This document shows, in pieces, positions 1-11,190 of a stretch of DNA of 64,000 nt. The notes beneath the pieces are model-generated. The model saw only the letters and a program-made list of their open reading frames with translations. It was not told where the DNA came from and searched no databases. Source of the DNA: Meghimatium bilineatum (Eukaryota > Mollusca > Gastropoda > Stylommatophora > Philomycidae). Position 1 is the stretch's first letter; each line of letters opens with the position of its first letter. The stretch covers positions 31,575,723-31,639,722 of the forward strand of contig CM067318.1 of assembly GCA_034231615.1 (NCBI GenBank), in the 5' to 3' direction. The position numbers were made by a program, and so were the translations under genes.

Positions 1-147
1 AGAATTTGGCTATCCAGTCGGGTTCTCCGCTGTGCGTTCTAGCGACAGTCCTTAAAAGGACTATGGTGTGGCTTTGCTTGAGCCATTGATGTGACGCTAA
101 TGTTTCCTCTGGATTATTAGCCCTGAAAAGAGCTTTTTTTAAACAAA

Positions 148-409
148 AAAGTAACCCATAGCATTTATTAATGCCGTAGGGGTGTGAGATGTTAGCGATC
201 TCACATTTCAGAGGCTCTGCAAATGAGGGCGTTAGCCATCTCCTCTCCCTCGCAGTCTTTACTTCCCGGATTAATCCGGTACCCATTTAAGGCTGGGTCG
301 ACCTGGGAGCCGTTGCGATCTGAAAACATTTCCGATTCAACTGGGGAATGAATCCAGGACCACTCATATGCGAAGCCAGTGCGCTAACCACTGTGCTAAC
401 GCGGCTCCC
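148..409 (-). mobile_element. tRNA-derived SINE, copy 1
   Basis: On the minus strand the element starts GGGAGCCGCGTTAGCACAGT, which contains a pol III A-box-like stretch (TTAGCACAGTGGTTAGCGC). About 45 bp later comes a B-box-like GGTCCTGGATTCATTCC. This is the layout of a tRNA-derived SINE head. The body carries a characteristic GGATTAATCCGGGAAGTAAAG segment and the 3' end reads ATTAATAAATGCTATGGGTTAC. Three other copies lie at 2427, 50028 and 60188, so the family is dispersed. Seen: sequence identity between copies and box-like motifs. Inferred: pol III origin and LINE-dependent mobility. Confidence 0.85.
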
Positions 410-519
410 TTAAGTGTGGTGTTCTTTGGTGGTTCTTGATCTGCTGTCTATTGTGTATTATGTTTTTGTGGCGTCTTATATATAATAATTTCTATTCTCC
501 CATGAAGTGTCTATTCTCT

Positions 520-935
520 TATATATTTCTGGATTCTAGCTGCGGACAGAGAAGCATCCAGGCGATTGAAAACAAATGCTGTAGACGTGTGCTGGGTATC
601 TGTAGCCGAGAACATACGGCAAACGTGATTATACATGCTAGATTTAATGTAGCATCCTGTCAACAAGAGCTGCTGTTAACAATCAGGAAACGTCGTAAAC
701 TCCGGTGGTATGGTCATGTGATGGGACATGCCTCGATGACAAGAGATGTTCTTCAAGGTAAGGTGGAGGTTTGAAGAAAACGAGATGGCAAGAAGAAGGT
801 ACAGCTGGACAATAACAAGGATGTGACAGGGTGTGAAATTTACAAAATTATCAGCATGGTAGAGGATAGAGGTTCGTGAAGATCTTTCTGCACCAAATGT
901 CACGCCACTAAGACCCTAATTCATTATGGGTATTA
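520..935 (+). mobile_element. LINE 3' end relic (RT C-terminal region)
   Basis: The translation contains IQAIENKCCRRVLGI, followed by REHTAN, QELLLTIRKRRKLRWYGHV and DVLQGKVE. This is the standard C-terminal signature of invertebrate non-LTR retrotransposon polyproteins (…KRRKLxWFGHV…LQGxVxG…). Reading frames break after about 775, but the remaining 3' part (to a PLRP-like end near 920) is still recognisable by its arrangement. The same family recurs on the minus strand at 55229-55790. It is a 5'-truncated, dead copy. The polymerase motifs are absent. Confidence 0.8.
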
Positions 936-2426
936 TTAGTATATTTATTATTTCTCTTAGGTTTCTACAACCTCCCCTTCTCTTCTTAGACTTAAAGGTT
1001 ATATATTTATGTTCATTTCTGTTGGGGTTGTTTTCTTGGCACCGCTTATAAACCTAGTGAAGCATTTTGGGTTTTTATCTAACTGCTGTAGGATGCTTTT
1101 CTAGTTGTGGTCTGGAGACAGTCAATAGTCATTGGCTCAATTTTATGACTCCGATTAAGTCTAGTATATATTGGGAATCTCTCAAGTGATTTCAGGTAAT
1201 ATTTACACTAGCAGGTTGCGATTTCATATAAACGATCCGGAGGCACAACTATCTGTGACATAAATTCAATATCGTATCTTGGTCTTTCGAGGTTCGCTCC
1301 GTAGCTCGTCAATATAAAGCTGGATATCAAACTGAACACAATATGTGGCCTCTCTATTTACAATAGTTTTCGCACTCTACTGGAGGCACTTCTTCTGGAA
1401 GGAGCAACACGTTTCAGAAGTTGTGCTGTAAAAATCAAAGATTTTGGTGAAGAACTTTTTTACATCTGAAAGGTTACTGTATTTAGTAACTAGTAGTCAA
1501 AAGGCAGAATACAAGTACTCTTATTTAGTACAATATTTTACAGTCATATATATTCTAAGAATGCACACAGAGTGCAAAATAACATTTAGTTTTCAAGGAA
1601 ATGACTCGATGTAGTGTTCATGAATTTGGTAACAACACCAGCTAAAATTACCTGATCTTCTCTTGTTTCTCCGTTGTATTTTACGAAGAGCTATTTGTGT
1701 AATCTTCTCTGATTTCTTTGACGTACATAATACCCTTCTAATTGTGGGACCTTATCCTTTCATTGTTATTTATTGAAAACGTTTGTTATTTTGACTACTA
1801 CTATAACTAGTTGAAATATAAGATAGAATTTTAAGCATAACAATGCCAACAAAATGTTGACGATGTACTATTATTGTATCGAAAAAAAAAACATAAGTAG
1901 ATGGGTGGATCAAATTCTACATCGCCAACGGTTTCTTGTTCTGTTATATATCTAGGACGTGGCCTATCAGTAATGGAGTATGCCTGTGATTGTGGATAAT
2001 CAACGCATTACACAAGATACTAATAAATGAAGGATTTTCGCGAGGGGTAATACAAACAAGTGCCGGAAAATGAAAACAATGACAGTATTACGATTGAGGT
2101 GTCGGCAGCGAATAGCCCTCTTGTTTGTGCTCAGTCCTGCAGCTCCAACACAAATAGTGACAAGCAAGATATGTTTTGCAAGGGAAGCAAATGGTATTAA
2201 TATTAAAATAAAATCATGCTGACCCAAAATCTTGATTACTGGCCTTGATTTGAGTTATGAATCTTTTTTCAGAGATAAACTGTACCATTATCAAACCTTT
2301 TTAAAGATGACAATAGCGAATAATTAATAGCCGTTCTACAACTGAAGTCGTATGTGTCGGTCTATTTTGGCACATAAAACAATGATACATGCCTCACAGT
2401 TCTCTGGAGTAAGTAATGTAAATAAA
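936..2426. other. No gene recognised (1.5 kb)
   Basis: AT-rich sequence with no ORF, splice-flanked exon or repeat family that I can support. Several short open frames here have no recognisable domains and look like chance. Confidence 0.5.
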
Positions 2427-2641
2427 GTAACCTATAGCATTTATTAATGTCGTAGGGGTGTGAGATGTTAGCGATATCACATTTCAGAGGCTCTGCAAAT
2501 GAGGGTGGTAGCGATCTCCTCTCCCTCGCATTCTTTACTTCACGGATTAATCCGGTACACATTTAAGGCTGTGTCGACCCGGGAGCCATTGCGATCTGAA
2601 AAACATGTCCGCCCCAACTTGGGAATGAACCCAGGACCAGT
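2427..2641 (-). mobile_element. tRNA-derived SINE, copy 2 (head lost)
   Basis: Same family as 148-409, with the GGATTAATCC body and the ATTAATAAATGC 3' end. The copy stops just at the B-box-like region (minus-strand GGTCCTGGGTTCATTCCC), so the tRNA-like A box is missing. It is a 5'-truncated copy. Confidence 0.8.
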
Positions 2642-3360
2642 TTCATTGGTTCTACTAGGTAATGAACTATATGTCCTTGTGAGTAGCTACATCAATTTTG
2701 TGAACTAAACAATTATCCTTTCTTAAGTGTAGCTACAACAGTTTGGTTGAATAAACAGTAACTACCCTTGAGTATAACTACATAATTTCTTTTAACTAAA
2801 CAATAACCAACAAACTAAAACATAAACAATAAACCCAATATTGGCCCAATACATTCCCCACATCTATGATGCATCTGGGACCGTGTTTGCACAAAGCAAG
2901 CACCAGTACCCAGCAGTCAATTGTGCAGGTATGTGACCGGGCCAAAATTTGGGACATCAACAGTCTCAATGCTAAACGCATTCATCCTGCCGTAGCCCGA
3001 ATGATAACCAGATATGGAGCCTTTTCAAGTAGAGGAACGACCATGTTTCAGGGAGTTGATGCATACAATGGAAAAAAGGTATGAATTATCTTCAAGAAAG
3101 TACTTTGCTGAACATGTCATTCAGGAACTTCATGGCCCTGAGACTCCCTGAGTGTGGTATGGAGGTGTATGTAAAGGGAGCAAACATCCAGCAGAAAGAG
3201 ACAATGGGTGTGAGTAGGGAACAGTGAAAATGAGGCAAAGATGGAGAGGGCATGTTTAGTATTTTTCAGGAATGTAGGAGTTGCTCCATTAATGGTTGGA
3301 AGACCTTGAGGCATAGAGCGGCTACTGAAGTGGGCAGGAGGTTGTCAGCTATTAAACCCT
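2642..3360. other. No gene recognised
   Basis: Short open frames occur on both strands at 2866-3084 and 3117-3314, but neither shows a known domain or credible splice context. I see nothing supportable in this stretch. Confidence 0.4.
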
Positions 3361-3655
3361 AAGAGTTGTGCTATTTGATATATAAGTTGTGTTATTTGAT
3401 ATATAAGTTGTGTTATTTGATATATTAGTTTTGTTATTTGATATATAAGTGCTGTTATTTGATATATAAGTTGTGTTATTTGATATATAAGTTGTGTTAT
3501 TTCATATATAAGTTGTGTTATTGGATAAAAAGTTGTGTTATTTGATATATAAGTTGTGCTATTTGATATATAAGTGGTGTTATTTCATATATAAGTTGTG
3601 TTATTTGATATATAAGTTGTGCTATTTGATATATAAGTTGTGTTATTTCATATTT
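3361..3655. repeat. 21-bp minisatellite (about 14 copies)
   Basis: Tandem units contain ATATAAGTTGTGTTATTTG with small substitutions (GTGCTATT, TTTCATAT). Because 21 is divisible by three, the array is open in one frame and yields a repetitive LCYLIYK peptide, which is not evidence of a gene. Confidence 0.95.
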
Positions 3656-3884
3656 CGTGACATATATCTAATTTACCTGTGTATTCATTTAAACTATGAA
3701 ACTGTGTGTTTTGATACGTCACCTTGTCATATTATTGTGAATTGGAGAAGATTTCTCTAGGGAATGGGTCTATCTTCTTCCTCATGACTTTCTGCGTGCT
3801 ATAAATATCAGATAGTATACTATTACTGTTAGAAAAGTTGTTATATTCTTTTCTTTAAAAAAAATATGTTTTTTCTGTAAGTCA

Positions 3885-4715
3885 CAATGTGTGTTTTCTA
3901 GTTTTGTTCTTTGCTTTCAGAGAATGTGTCGTGCCTCCTGATGGAACGAGCAGGTTTGAAAGGGATTCCTCGGGGTTATGGGTGCCTGTTTCACATATAC
4001 AGTCTTGAGTAGGTGATAAGTTGTATTGATACAAGTGTACTCGGAAGTGGCAGTGTTCTGTGCGTAGTTCAAAAATTAATGTCTGTTCACGACACAAGAG
4101 GTGTGGTATCTTAACATTTTTGGTAGATTTGTTTCTTCCACAGAAGATCGTCACAATCTGTTCGAACTTGTTTTTTCACACTTCAACACATCACAATCCA
4201 TTAGTATAGCTTTCCACAATGAGCACACCAGTCTGTGATAACAGCTGTTGTTGTTGGTTTTCAAATTTGCTGTCTGAAGAAAACGAACATCAGAAGTTGT
4301 GGTTTTTTTTTTTTTGCTCTTCGAAAGAAAAAAAATTATGTTTCTGTTGTATGAGCAAAACGTTTATTATAGTGTTATTTCTTTTTGTCAATATGTCTGG
4401 CCTGTTGATGGAGTAAGCAGATTTAAAGGGCATTCTTCAAAGAGTATGTATGCCTATTTGGTCTAGAGTACTTGGTAGGTTTTTCTGTATACATCCGTTC
4501 CTGGATGCGGCAGTTCCCTGTGCGTGGTCTAAACAAGATTGTTATCTGTTCATGATTCAAAATGATCTAGATAATTTTATTTACTTTAAATTGATTATTT
4601 ATTTCTTTAATATGTGCTGGTCACAGAATGTTCAATGTTTTTTCAACTTTAAAACGCTACAATCGATTAGTATAATTTGTTTCACAATGAGCACAAAGAA
4701 ACAAAAACACATCTT
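3885..4715. repeat. Old direct duplication, about 0.5 kb offset
   Basis: The segments about 3885-4250 and 4375-4715 share ordered, diverged blocks. These are a CCTGATGG/TGTTGATGG block, AGCAGGTTTGAAAGGG versus AGCAGATTTAAAGGGC, the tract around GGCAGTGTTCTGTGCGTAG versus GGCAGTTCCCTGTGCGTGG, and CACAATGAGCACA at both ends. This indicates an ancient tandem duplication of non-coding sequence. No coding function is visible. Confidence 0.6.
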
Positions 4716-5088
4716 AGGAACAGTGACAATCTGTCAAAAAAGGTTTTTTTCCCCATTCAAATGATATAGTGCTACTTATTTTATTGACTGTTTTTTTAAA
4801 TTGTCAAATAAAACTAACATAAATATAAGAAATTTAAAAACAATGTTAAACTATTGAGTTCTACTGCAATGAGAACAAGTTTCTAGACTGCAATAAGTTG
4901 TGTTCGTATAATATGTTCTCACTCTAATTCATATAGATGGCATCAATCTGAAAAATAAAAAAGAACGTTGTTATATATTTGAAATTATGATGGAAATAAT
5001 AGTGTATTTGTTCGTGAAATATATATAAATTCTTATTATCGTCTTCGTGGCTTCTCCGGGCCACATTAATTTGTACAATGTGTGGTAG

Positions 5089-6270
5089 ATCATGATTAGG
5101 GCTCAGATTTTCATGAAATGTCATATTTTTTTCCTGAAGCATATTTTCAATTTTAAGTTAATTTCTACATGTTTCAAGCATTTCTGAACAATTTTAAGCT
5201 GTTTTTATTTGTCATATAAATGCATAATTTGACCATAATTTTGATGAGGTCATATTTTGCCTGAAATTGGAGATTTAGGTCATATTTTGGTCATATTTTG
5301 CATATTTTCTGGTGTACTCAACGTTCTGGTGTACTCCGTTTGCTTATCAATGTTAGCACATCTTAACTATGTTTAGAGACAAAAATTCAAAGAAGAAGCT
5401 CCTCAACTACCACTTCCTCCACAACCTAGCCTTACACGTTGGGGTACATGGCTGGACGCTGTAAAGTATTACTGTGACAACTATTCAACACTAATTAAAA
5501 TATTTAATGCCCTAGACAAAGACGACGCAACATCAATACAAGCAGTGCAAAGCTTATTTTCTACCAGACTATCACAAAATCTGACTTATATAAAGTCAAA
5601 CTTTTCGGCAATTTCAAAAGCAATAAAACGTATGGAAAGCGAAGGGACTGCACTTTATGATGCATTAGATATTGTGAAACAAATTCAAACAGAAATAAAT
5701 GGATCACGTGGTGAAGTAAGCAACAGGATTAAAGTAAAATTAGAAAGTGTTCTTCATAGAAATTCTGGTTATTTCTCATTGTGCAAAATTGCAAATATAC
5801 TTAGTGGTAAACATGCAACATTTCAAGAGGATGAACCTGAACTTTCAGCAAATGATCTGACATTATTTAGATTTGCCCTTGTGACATCATGTGATGTAGA
5901 ACGAAGTTTTTCAAAATATAAAACAATTCTCAGTGACAATCGACGATCGTTCAAATTTGAAACTCTAAAAATGCATGTTGTTGTCGGTTGCAATTGTACA
6001 AACAATGAAAACTGAGGAATAAATATGGTGTTTTTATACATGCTTTGTTAAGTATTATTACTATGTAGGTAATATGACTACTATGTAATGCGTAAAACAT
6101 GCAAACAATAATAATTTGCGTTTTTTTTGGGTTCATAAATGAGAAAAACCTTATGGTCATATTTCGGCATATTTAGCATATTTTAGGTCATATTTTGCCT
6201 TTTTTAGGTCATATTTGCATGTCATATTTCAGGTATTTTAGGTCATAAAAATCCGAGCCCTAATCATGAT
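5089..6270 (+). mobile_element. hAT-type DNA transposon, internally deleted, with 8-bp TSD
   Basis: The element spans 5097-6262 (1,166 bp). Its termini are inverted repeats: TAGGGCTCAGATTTTCATGA at the left and, on the opposite strand at the right, TAGGGCTCGGATTTTTATGA. It is flanked by a perfect 8-bp duplication ATCATGAT (5089-5096 and 6263-6270), the length typical of hAT insertions. Several GGTCATATTTTG-like motifs lie inside both ends (about 5240-5305 and 6150-6245) and resemble subterminal transposase-binding repeats. Inside is the C-terminal third of a hAT transposase. The full transposase (usually over 600 residues) is missing, so this copy could move only if a helper element supplied the enzyme. 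Confidence 0.88.
5377..6015 (+). pseudogene. hAT transposase, C-terminal fragment
   Basis: An uninterrupted frame of about 212 codons begins after a stop at 5374. It contains SLTRWGTWLDAVKYYCDNY near its start, a typical hAT segment. Near the end it reads CDVERSFSKYKTILSDNRRS followed by FKFETLKMHV, which is the hAT C-terminal dimerisation motif (…ERxFSxxKxxLxDxRxxL…). The N-terminal BED-type zinc finger and the first catalytic acidic residues are absent, and the neighbouring sequence shows no trace of them. So this is a remnant inside a deletion derivative, although the surviving frame itself is intact. The terminal repeats and target duplication around it fix the element boundaries. Confidence 0.85.
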
Positions 6271-7403
6271 AATTACGTTTAGTGCTCTAGATAGAAAGAG
6301 TAATGGTACTTTAAAAAGTTATTGCTTGGAAAACGTACCCCAATGTAATTATTGCCCCTGGCAATGTTTGTTAGTTTAGGTATATCTTTTAGAAATCTTA
6401 ATAGAAATGTATTTATGGTTAGTGTTAGGATTAGTTATGTAAAACTAAGCCTCTGTTAACCGAAACCCTGAACCTAAACCTAAAAATTTAATAATTAAAT
6501 TAATAATTGATAAATATCAATTATCAAACATTTCCAAGGGAAATAATCAAATAAATTATCACATCATTGTGCGCGTTCTAAACAAGAATCATCTTAAATT
6601 TAGCCACCATAATTAGCTAATTCTGTATATCATGACTATATGTCTCATAAAGTGTTTCTGATTTAACTCTCATTTTCATTCATGTTCTTTATCTAACATA
6701 TTCACGCTCAAGATGTGTATAATATTTTTACAGCTGCAAGTTAATAAAATTTATGCTAGAAAAATAATATTTTTACAGCTGGAAGTTATAAGATTTATTG
6801 CTGGAAAAATTAACACAGATCATAGAAAATATAAATTTACGCGTTAAGTGTAAATAAATACTTAATGAAATACAATGTAATTTCCATAACTAGTATGTTA
6901 ATATAAAATATTATTTAGTGATACATACTGTACACACAAATATTGGTGTATAGGGTGTCAAAGAAGGGTAGTACCATTGCAGGTGAGGCTGTCACACTGT
7001 TTTGGAGGAGTACTCACATCCTTTGTCTCTGCCTGGCACTCAGCGCTTACCTGTGCTCCCCAGTAGTTGCGAATTTGGCCACACATCACCGTGTGTGATA
7101 GCGCTTTTAAAGAGCCAAACCAGGTAGAGTTAACCGAGGGACTCCAGTACGAGAAAAATACGGGGCATATCTGTCGGAAAATTCGAAGCATGAATATGGC
7201 GGACTGCGCGGATGAAACATCTGATTATCGTACCGACTAACCGCATGTAGTCCGGAGAAATAATTTCACTGTGCAATAGTTTACAGTTTAGCTGCGATAT
7301 TTGAGTCTTTATCACGTTCGACATTCGGGAGATCGATCAACATCTAAGTTATCCATTAAATGTTATCCATTAAAAGTTATCCATTAAATGACCATCTGTT
7401 TAG
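6271..7403. other. No gene recognised
   Basis: AT-rich sequence. The only visible structure is a short imperfect direct repeat at about 6720-6815, containing AATATTTTTACAGCTG twice. Nothing else can be supported. Confidence 0.5.
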
Positions 7404-7940
7404 ATGATACGGATAACAAACAAACTAAACATGAGAATTATAAAATTTTATATCGGTTCTAAATTAACGTTAGGCTCAGACACATGGACAATAAACACAC
7501 AGCTGGAAGAAAGAATTGATGCCTTTAAAATGTGGATGTATAGGAGAATACGGAGAACTTCCTGGAAGGAGATGAAACCAAATACAGGTTTTGACAATAC
7601 TGTGCTTGAGAATAGAACTATTAATATAAATAAAAATCAAACAAATACATTATTTTGGAATATTAAAAGACATGACATATTGTTTAAAACATTGCTTGAG
7701 AGTAGGATCGAGGGGTGGCGAACAAATGATGGGCAGAGCTACAAGACGGAGGGAAGCATCCTGAGATGAATATGTTATATTCTGGCAGAGTATACCAGCA
7801 CGGAAGAGACAGTAGACGTTGGAAGTGTATTTTACTGCCAATTATCGATACTGACACGGCACCCGATAGTGTTGACCCATTAATGACGGAATGAAGATCA
7901 CTTAAAAACGTATTCACAAAACACTCGTATATACAAAACC
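7404..7940 (+). mobile_element. LINE relic, RT C-terminal region
   Basis: The frame contains IKFYIGSKLTLGSDTWTIN, LEERIDAFKMWMYRRIRRTS, FWNIKRHDILFKTLLESR and IEGWR. This matches the thumb and C-terminal region of non-LTR retrotransposon reverse transcriptases (…YGSETWTL…ALEMWMYRR…HIKRH…LKTxLEGKxEGR). The YADD catalytic region lies upstream of the truncation point. Frames decay after about 7770. Confidence 0.78.
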
Positions 7941-8130
7941 ATAAACTTACCACTTACACCGAATTATATATACACTAAACCATAAACTTACCACTTACAC
8001 CGAATTACATATACACTAAACCATAAACTTACCACTTACACCGAATTACATATACACTAAACCATAAACTTACCACTTACACCGAATTACATATACACTA
8101 AACCATAAACTTACCACCTACACCGGATTA
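7937..8130. repeat. 41-bp minisatellite (about 5 copies)
   Basis: Units contain ACTAAACCATAAACTTACCA followed by CTTACACCGAATTACAT and vary only at a few bases. The array abuts the decayed 3' end of the LINE relic just upstream. Confidence 0.92.
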
Positions 8131-8605
8131 CATAAACAGAACAACTTACATGACGAAGTGTCTCTCCTGTTGCGTATTATTGGCAAAGCTATGTGTCTGC
8201 GACGTCTTCCAGGAGAGTGGGGTGATTTGAGATATTCATACATTTCGGCATCTCTATCTAATTTCTCAGTCAAGCAGTGACCACCTAACTGAAATCTGCA
8301 GCCACCCATTCTGGAATGTTCATTTAGAAAACTATTTTGTTCAATATAAATTAAGATATACAGATGCAACATTAATAAATGTAGGGTGTCTACACATTTG
8401 ATGTGCAATTTATATATCCTTCAAAAAAAACCATCAAGGAGCCCATTACAACATTACAAAATATAATATGACAATCTTACCGGTTACAATAAACACTATA
8501 TTTCATGACGCTAACATTAACGTGCGTAAAATGGCAACACAACTATCAACTTAACCCTCATTTTCATAATTAATTGCCATAGCTGCTTACATCTTATGAA
8601 GTAAG
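8131..8605. other. No gene recognised
   Basis: Open frames on the minus strand at 8118-8408 show no domain. Nothing else is visible. Confidence 0.4.
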
Positions 8606-9080
8606 AATTTTTATGCAGTGGATTTGGATTCCTGGCCACTAAAACACACCTGACAATGACAGGGCAGACAGACTAGTAAAGAAGGGAGCACAACAAGAAC
8701 ATACATGTGCACAAACAACCATGCAAACAGGTAAAATGATGTTGAAATCAGTGAATAAAGAAAATTGGATGAACAGCTGAACCTTAGGAATCACTGGCAG
8801 GGAAATCTATAAATATATGACCAGTCCAAATCCTAAAGACAACATCAACCTCCTGCGGGGAAAAGACCAGAGTATCATCTTAAGACTACGCACACAACAT
8901 GTACAGCTTAACAATCACCTGAACAGAATACAACCACAACACACTCCAGGGTTCCGGATGGGCACTCATCCCAATGAACTGTTGACCATCACCGTTTTAA
9001 ATGTCCAGCGCTGTATGGCATCAGGAAAATGCTTCTCCCTCCTGTTATATAGAACACATTATATGGAACAAACACATGCA
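8606..9080 (+). mobile_element. LINE relic, RNase H and C-terminal region
   Basis: The translation reads in order QWIWIPGH, then a decayed DRADRLVKKGA (RNase H active-site neighbourhood with Asp), WMNS, YKYMTSPNPKDNINLLRGKD and SIILRLRTQHVQLNNHLNRI. This order is typical of RNase H-bearing LINEs, in which DQSxIxRLRTxHxxLxxHLxRI precedes a cysteine-rich end. A stop and a frameshift break it. It may belong to the same LINE group as the larger minus-strand copy at 27.9-30.8 kb. Confidence 0.78.
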
Positions 9081-9094
9081 TTTACTATTAACAA

Positions 9095-9215
9095 CAACTA
9101 TGTATGCTGGGTACGCATCATGAGTACTTTTCTGGGTACCCATCGTGAGTACTTTTCTGGGTACCGAACGTGAGCACTTCTTTGGGTACCCATCATGGGC
9201 ACACTTTCCGGAATA
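9095..9215. repeat. Short 28-bp repeat, about 4 copies
   Basis: Imperfect units contain GGGTACCCATCGTGAGTACT and end in TTTCTG. They vary mainly in the CATCATGAG/CGAACGTGAG positions. Confidence 0.8.
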
Positions 9216-10884
9216 TGAATTGGTCATGCATTATGCTGTGATTGAACCATTCAAACAACATATTTCTGTTTCTTTTATGTATACAGGCCTCCGACTGTCA
9301 GCTCTACTTATTTTTTTTACCCGCAGCGCAATTGCTTTTGTTGAAATTTCGACAAGAAGACCACAGCGCTCTTCATCAGAACGTGATGCGCGTGCTTGTG
9401 AAAATGTATTTCCACAATTATGTAACACTTAATCCGATAATCACTGTAAATAGACACTATCTCCTTATTAATTCCATTGGTAGAAAATTATTTTCCACCC
9501 AAAAAAAACAACAACAACCCCCAAATAATTATTGCATCCTGCTCGCCAATTATTCCTACTATCTAATGAAGCACAGTCTAGGTGTTGCATGTGACCTGCA
9601 AACACAAACACATGTACAACGACCGCTTATGGAATCATCGTATGTCATAGACATTGATTATATAACTAGTTGTTGTATAATAATAATAATCCAAAATTTA
9701 CAAATAATCTACTGCATTTCCATACATTTCCACCATCCGTGTGAGAAGCGGTCCTGTACTTCTAGTTCAGGGTGCAAAGCGTAGCGTCACTGTCTTATTT
9801 CCAATTATGTCACTCGAGGTGACTAATGGAAGTTAGGGGATAAGCTTGCAACCTGTCGCCTGAAAAAAACTTATTGTCCATTCGTGACTGAGTTTCTTAC
9901 TTTTGTCATCTCTCAAATAAACTACATTGATGACGGAGAGGTGCTGGCCAACAGACATCGCACATGTGTCCTTTTGTGGCGGACTCTCATGGAACGGGGA
10001 ATGTTAGATGTGTCATCGTTGCGGATTGGTCAACAAATCTGACAGAAGAATGACGAGATAGTTGTCCCAGAAGTGTGTGCTGTGTTTCTGACAAGACGTG
10101 GTAATCCAGGGATAATGGCGCACTGGAAGGTCTCCCTTCCGGGAATAAACATAAATCCACAAACTCCATTACACAACCATGCTAAACTACAACCTTGTAT
10201 GAGTCCGCTACACTTGACATTCTTAGTTATATAACTGAAAATAACATGTGCTTCTGTCAGACATGCTATGAAATATCAAGAGCTAGCTGCCCGCAGTTAA
10301 ATGGATTATTTCGGTAACAAAATGTACCCAGACAAAATATCATAAGATAATCATATCCCACGACAAAATACAAAGATAACAAATTGAAAATTGTACACAA
10401 AATGCAATAAACATTAATGAACAATATAACTAGTAAATGACTATAATAAAGTATTCAAATGATATGAATTGTCTTATGCGCGATAGGCGTGAAATTATTT
10501 TTTTTTGATTGGGTTAACTACACGACATTAATGTTCAAAAGGCGTGCTATTTTTTAATATTTGTTTTATGTAAAAACCATTGTTTTAATAGCATCATCGA
10601 CACCGTTTATAAACCGTTCGTTTCTTTGTTATTGGTTGACCAAACGCAATCTGACTTCTCAACAGTTCAGATGTATGTTGTTGCTGTAACTACCGGGCAA
10701 GTCTTGCTGCTGTTGGATGAGATACATTCACTTTTGAATTAAATGCATTTTACCAACCGTATACACCGTTGTTGATTCTTGACACTTTTTTCATGACACG
10801 ATTGTGTTAATTCCAAATGCTCACTGGAAATCGAGACCACGTCAAACCCGTCCAATGTAGAAATCTTCGAAGTAATCGATGAGG
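9216..10884. other. No gene recognised (1.7 kb)
   Basis: Low-complexity and AT-rich sequence. A 180-codon open frame at 9242-9784 (plus strand) has no domain, contains repetitive runs (QQQQPP, IIIII) and lacks coding-like splice boundaries. I treat it as chance. Confidence 0.4.
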
Positions 10885-11190
10885 AAATTCAGGCCTTATA
10901 AACTATCAATATTGGTGAGTTGTTAGAAAACAGTAATGACAGCGTTTTCTGCCACAGACATAATTTGTTTGACGTCGATGGAATAAATTTCATCAGATAT
11001 GTACAGCGGCGTTTTACTCCCAGACTGTAGTTTTCGCCAAACGTTCCGTCCAAAGTGAAAATAACATCCTGATACTTGGGCTCATAGAAATTCACTGACA
11101 AATGCTTTAATTGCAGCTATTTCGAAATCACTAACTGTTAAAGATAGAGCAGCATTTCCGTTATTTCCTAGTTCTATGATGTTATCTTAA
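10885..11190 (-). pseudogene. MULE-type transposase relic, 3' part
   Basis: The minus-strand frame starting near 11165 reads LTVSDFEIAAIKAFVSEF. After one small frame disturbance it gives QVSGCYFHFGRNVWRKLQS. These are the D-F-E-x-A-A and G-C-x-F-H-x-x-x-x-x-W-R segments of the MULE transposase domain that usually accompanies a FLYWCH zinc finger. The preceding part of the same protein lies at 12705-13370, separated by a LINE insertion. Further downstream the homology fades. The copy is dead. Confidence 0.72.

Noticed and set aside
9242-9784. 180-codon plus-strand frame as a gene
   Set aside because: No recognisable domain and homopolymer-like runs. It overlaps other frames with equal claim.
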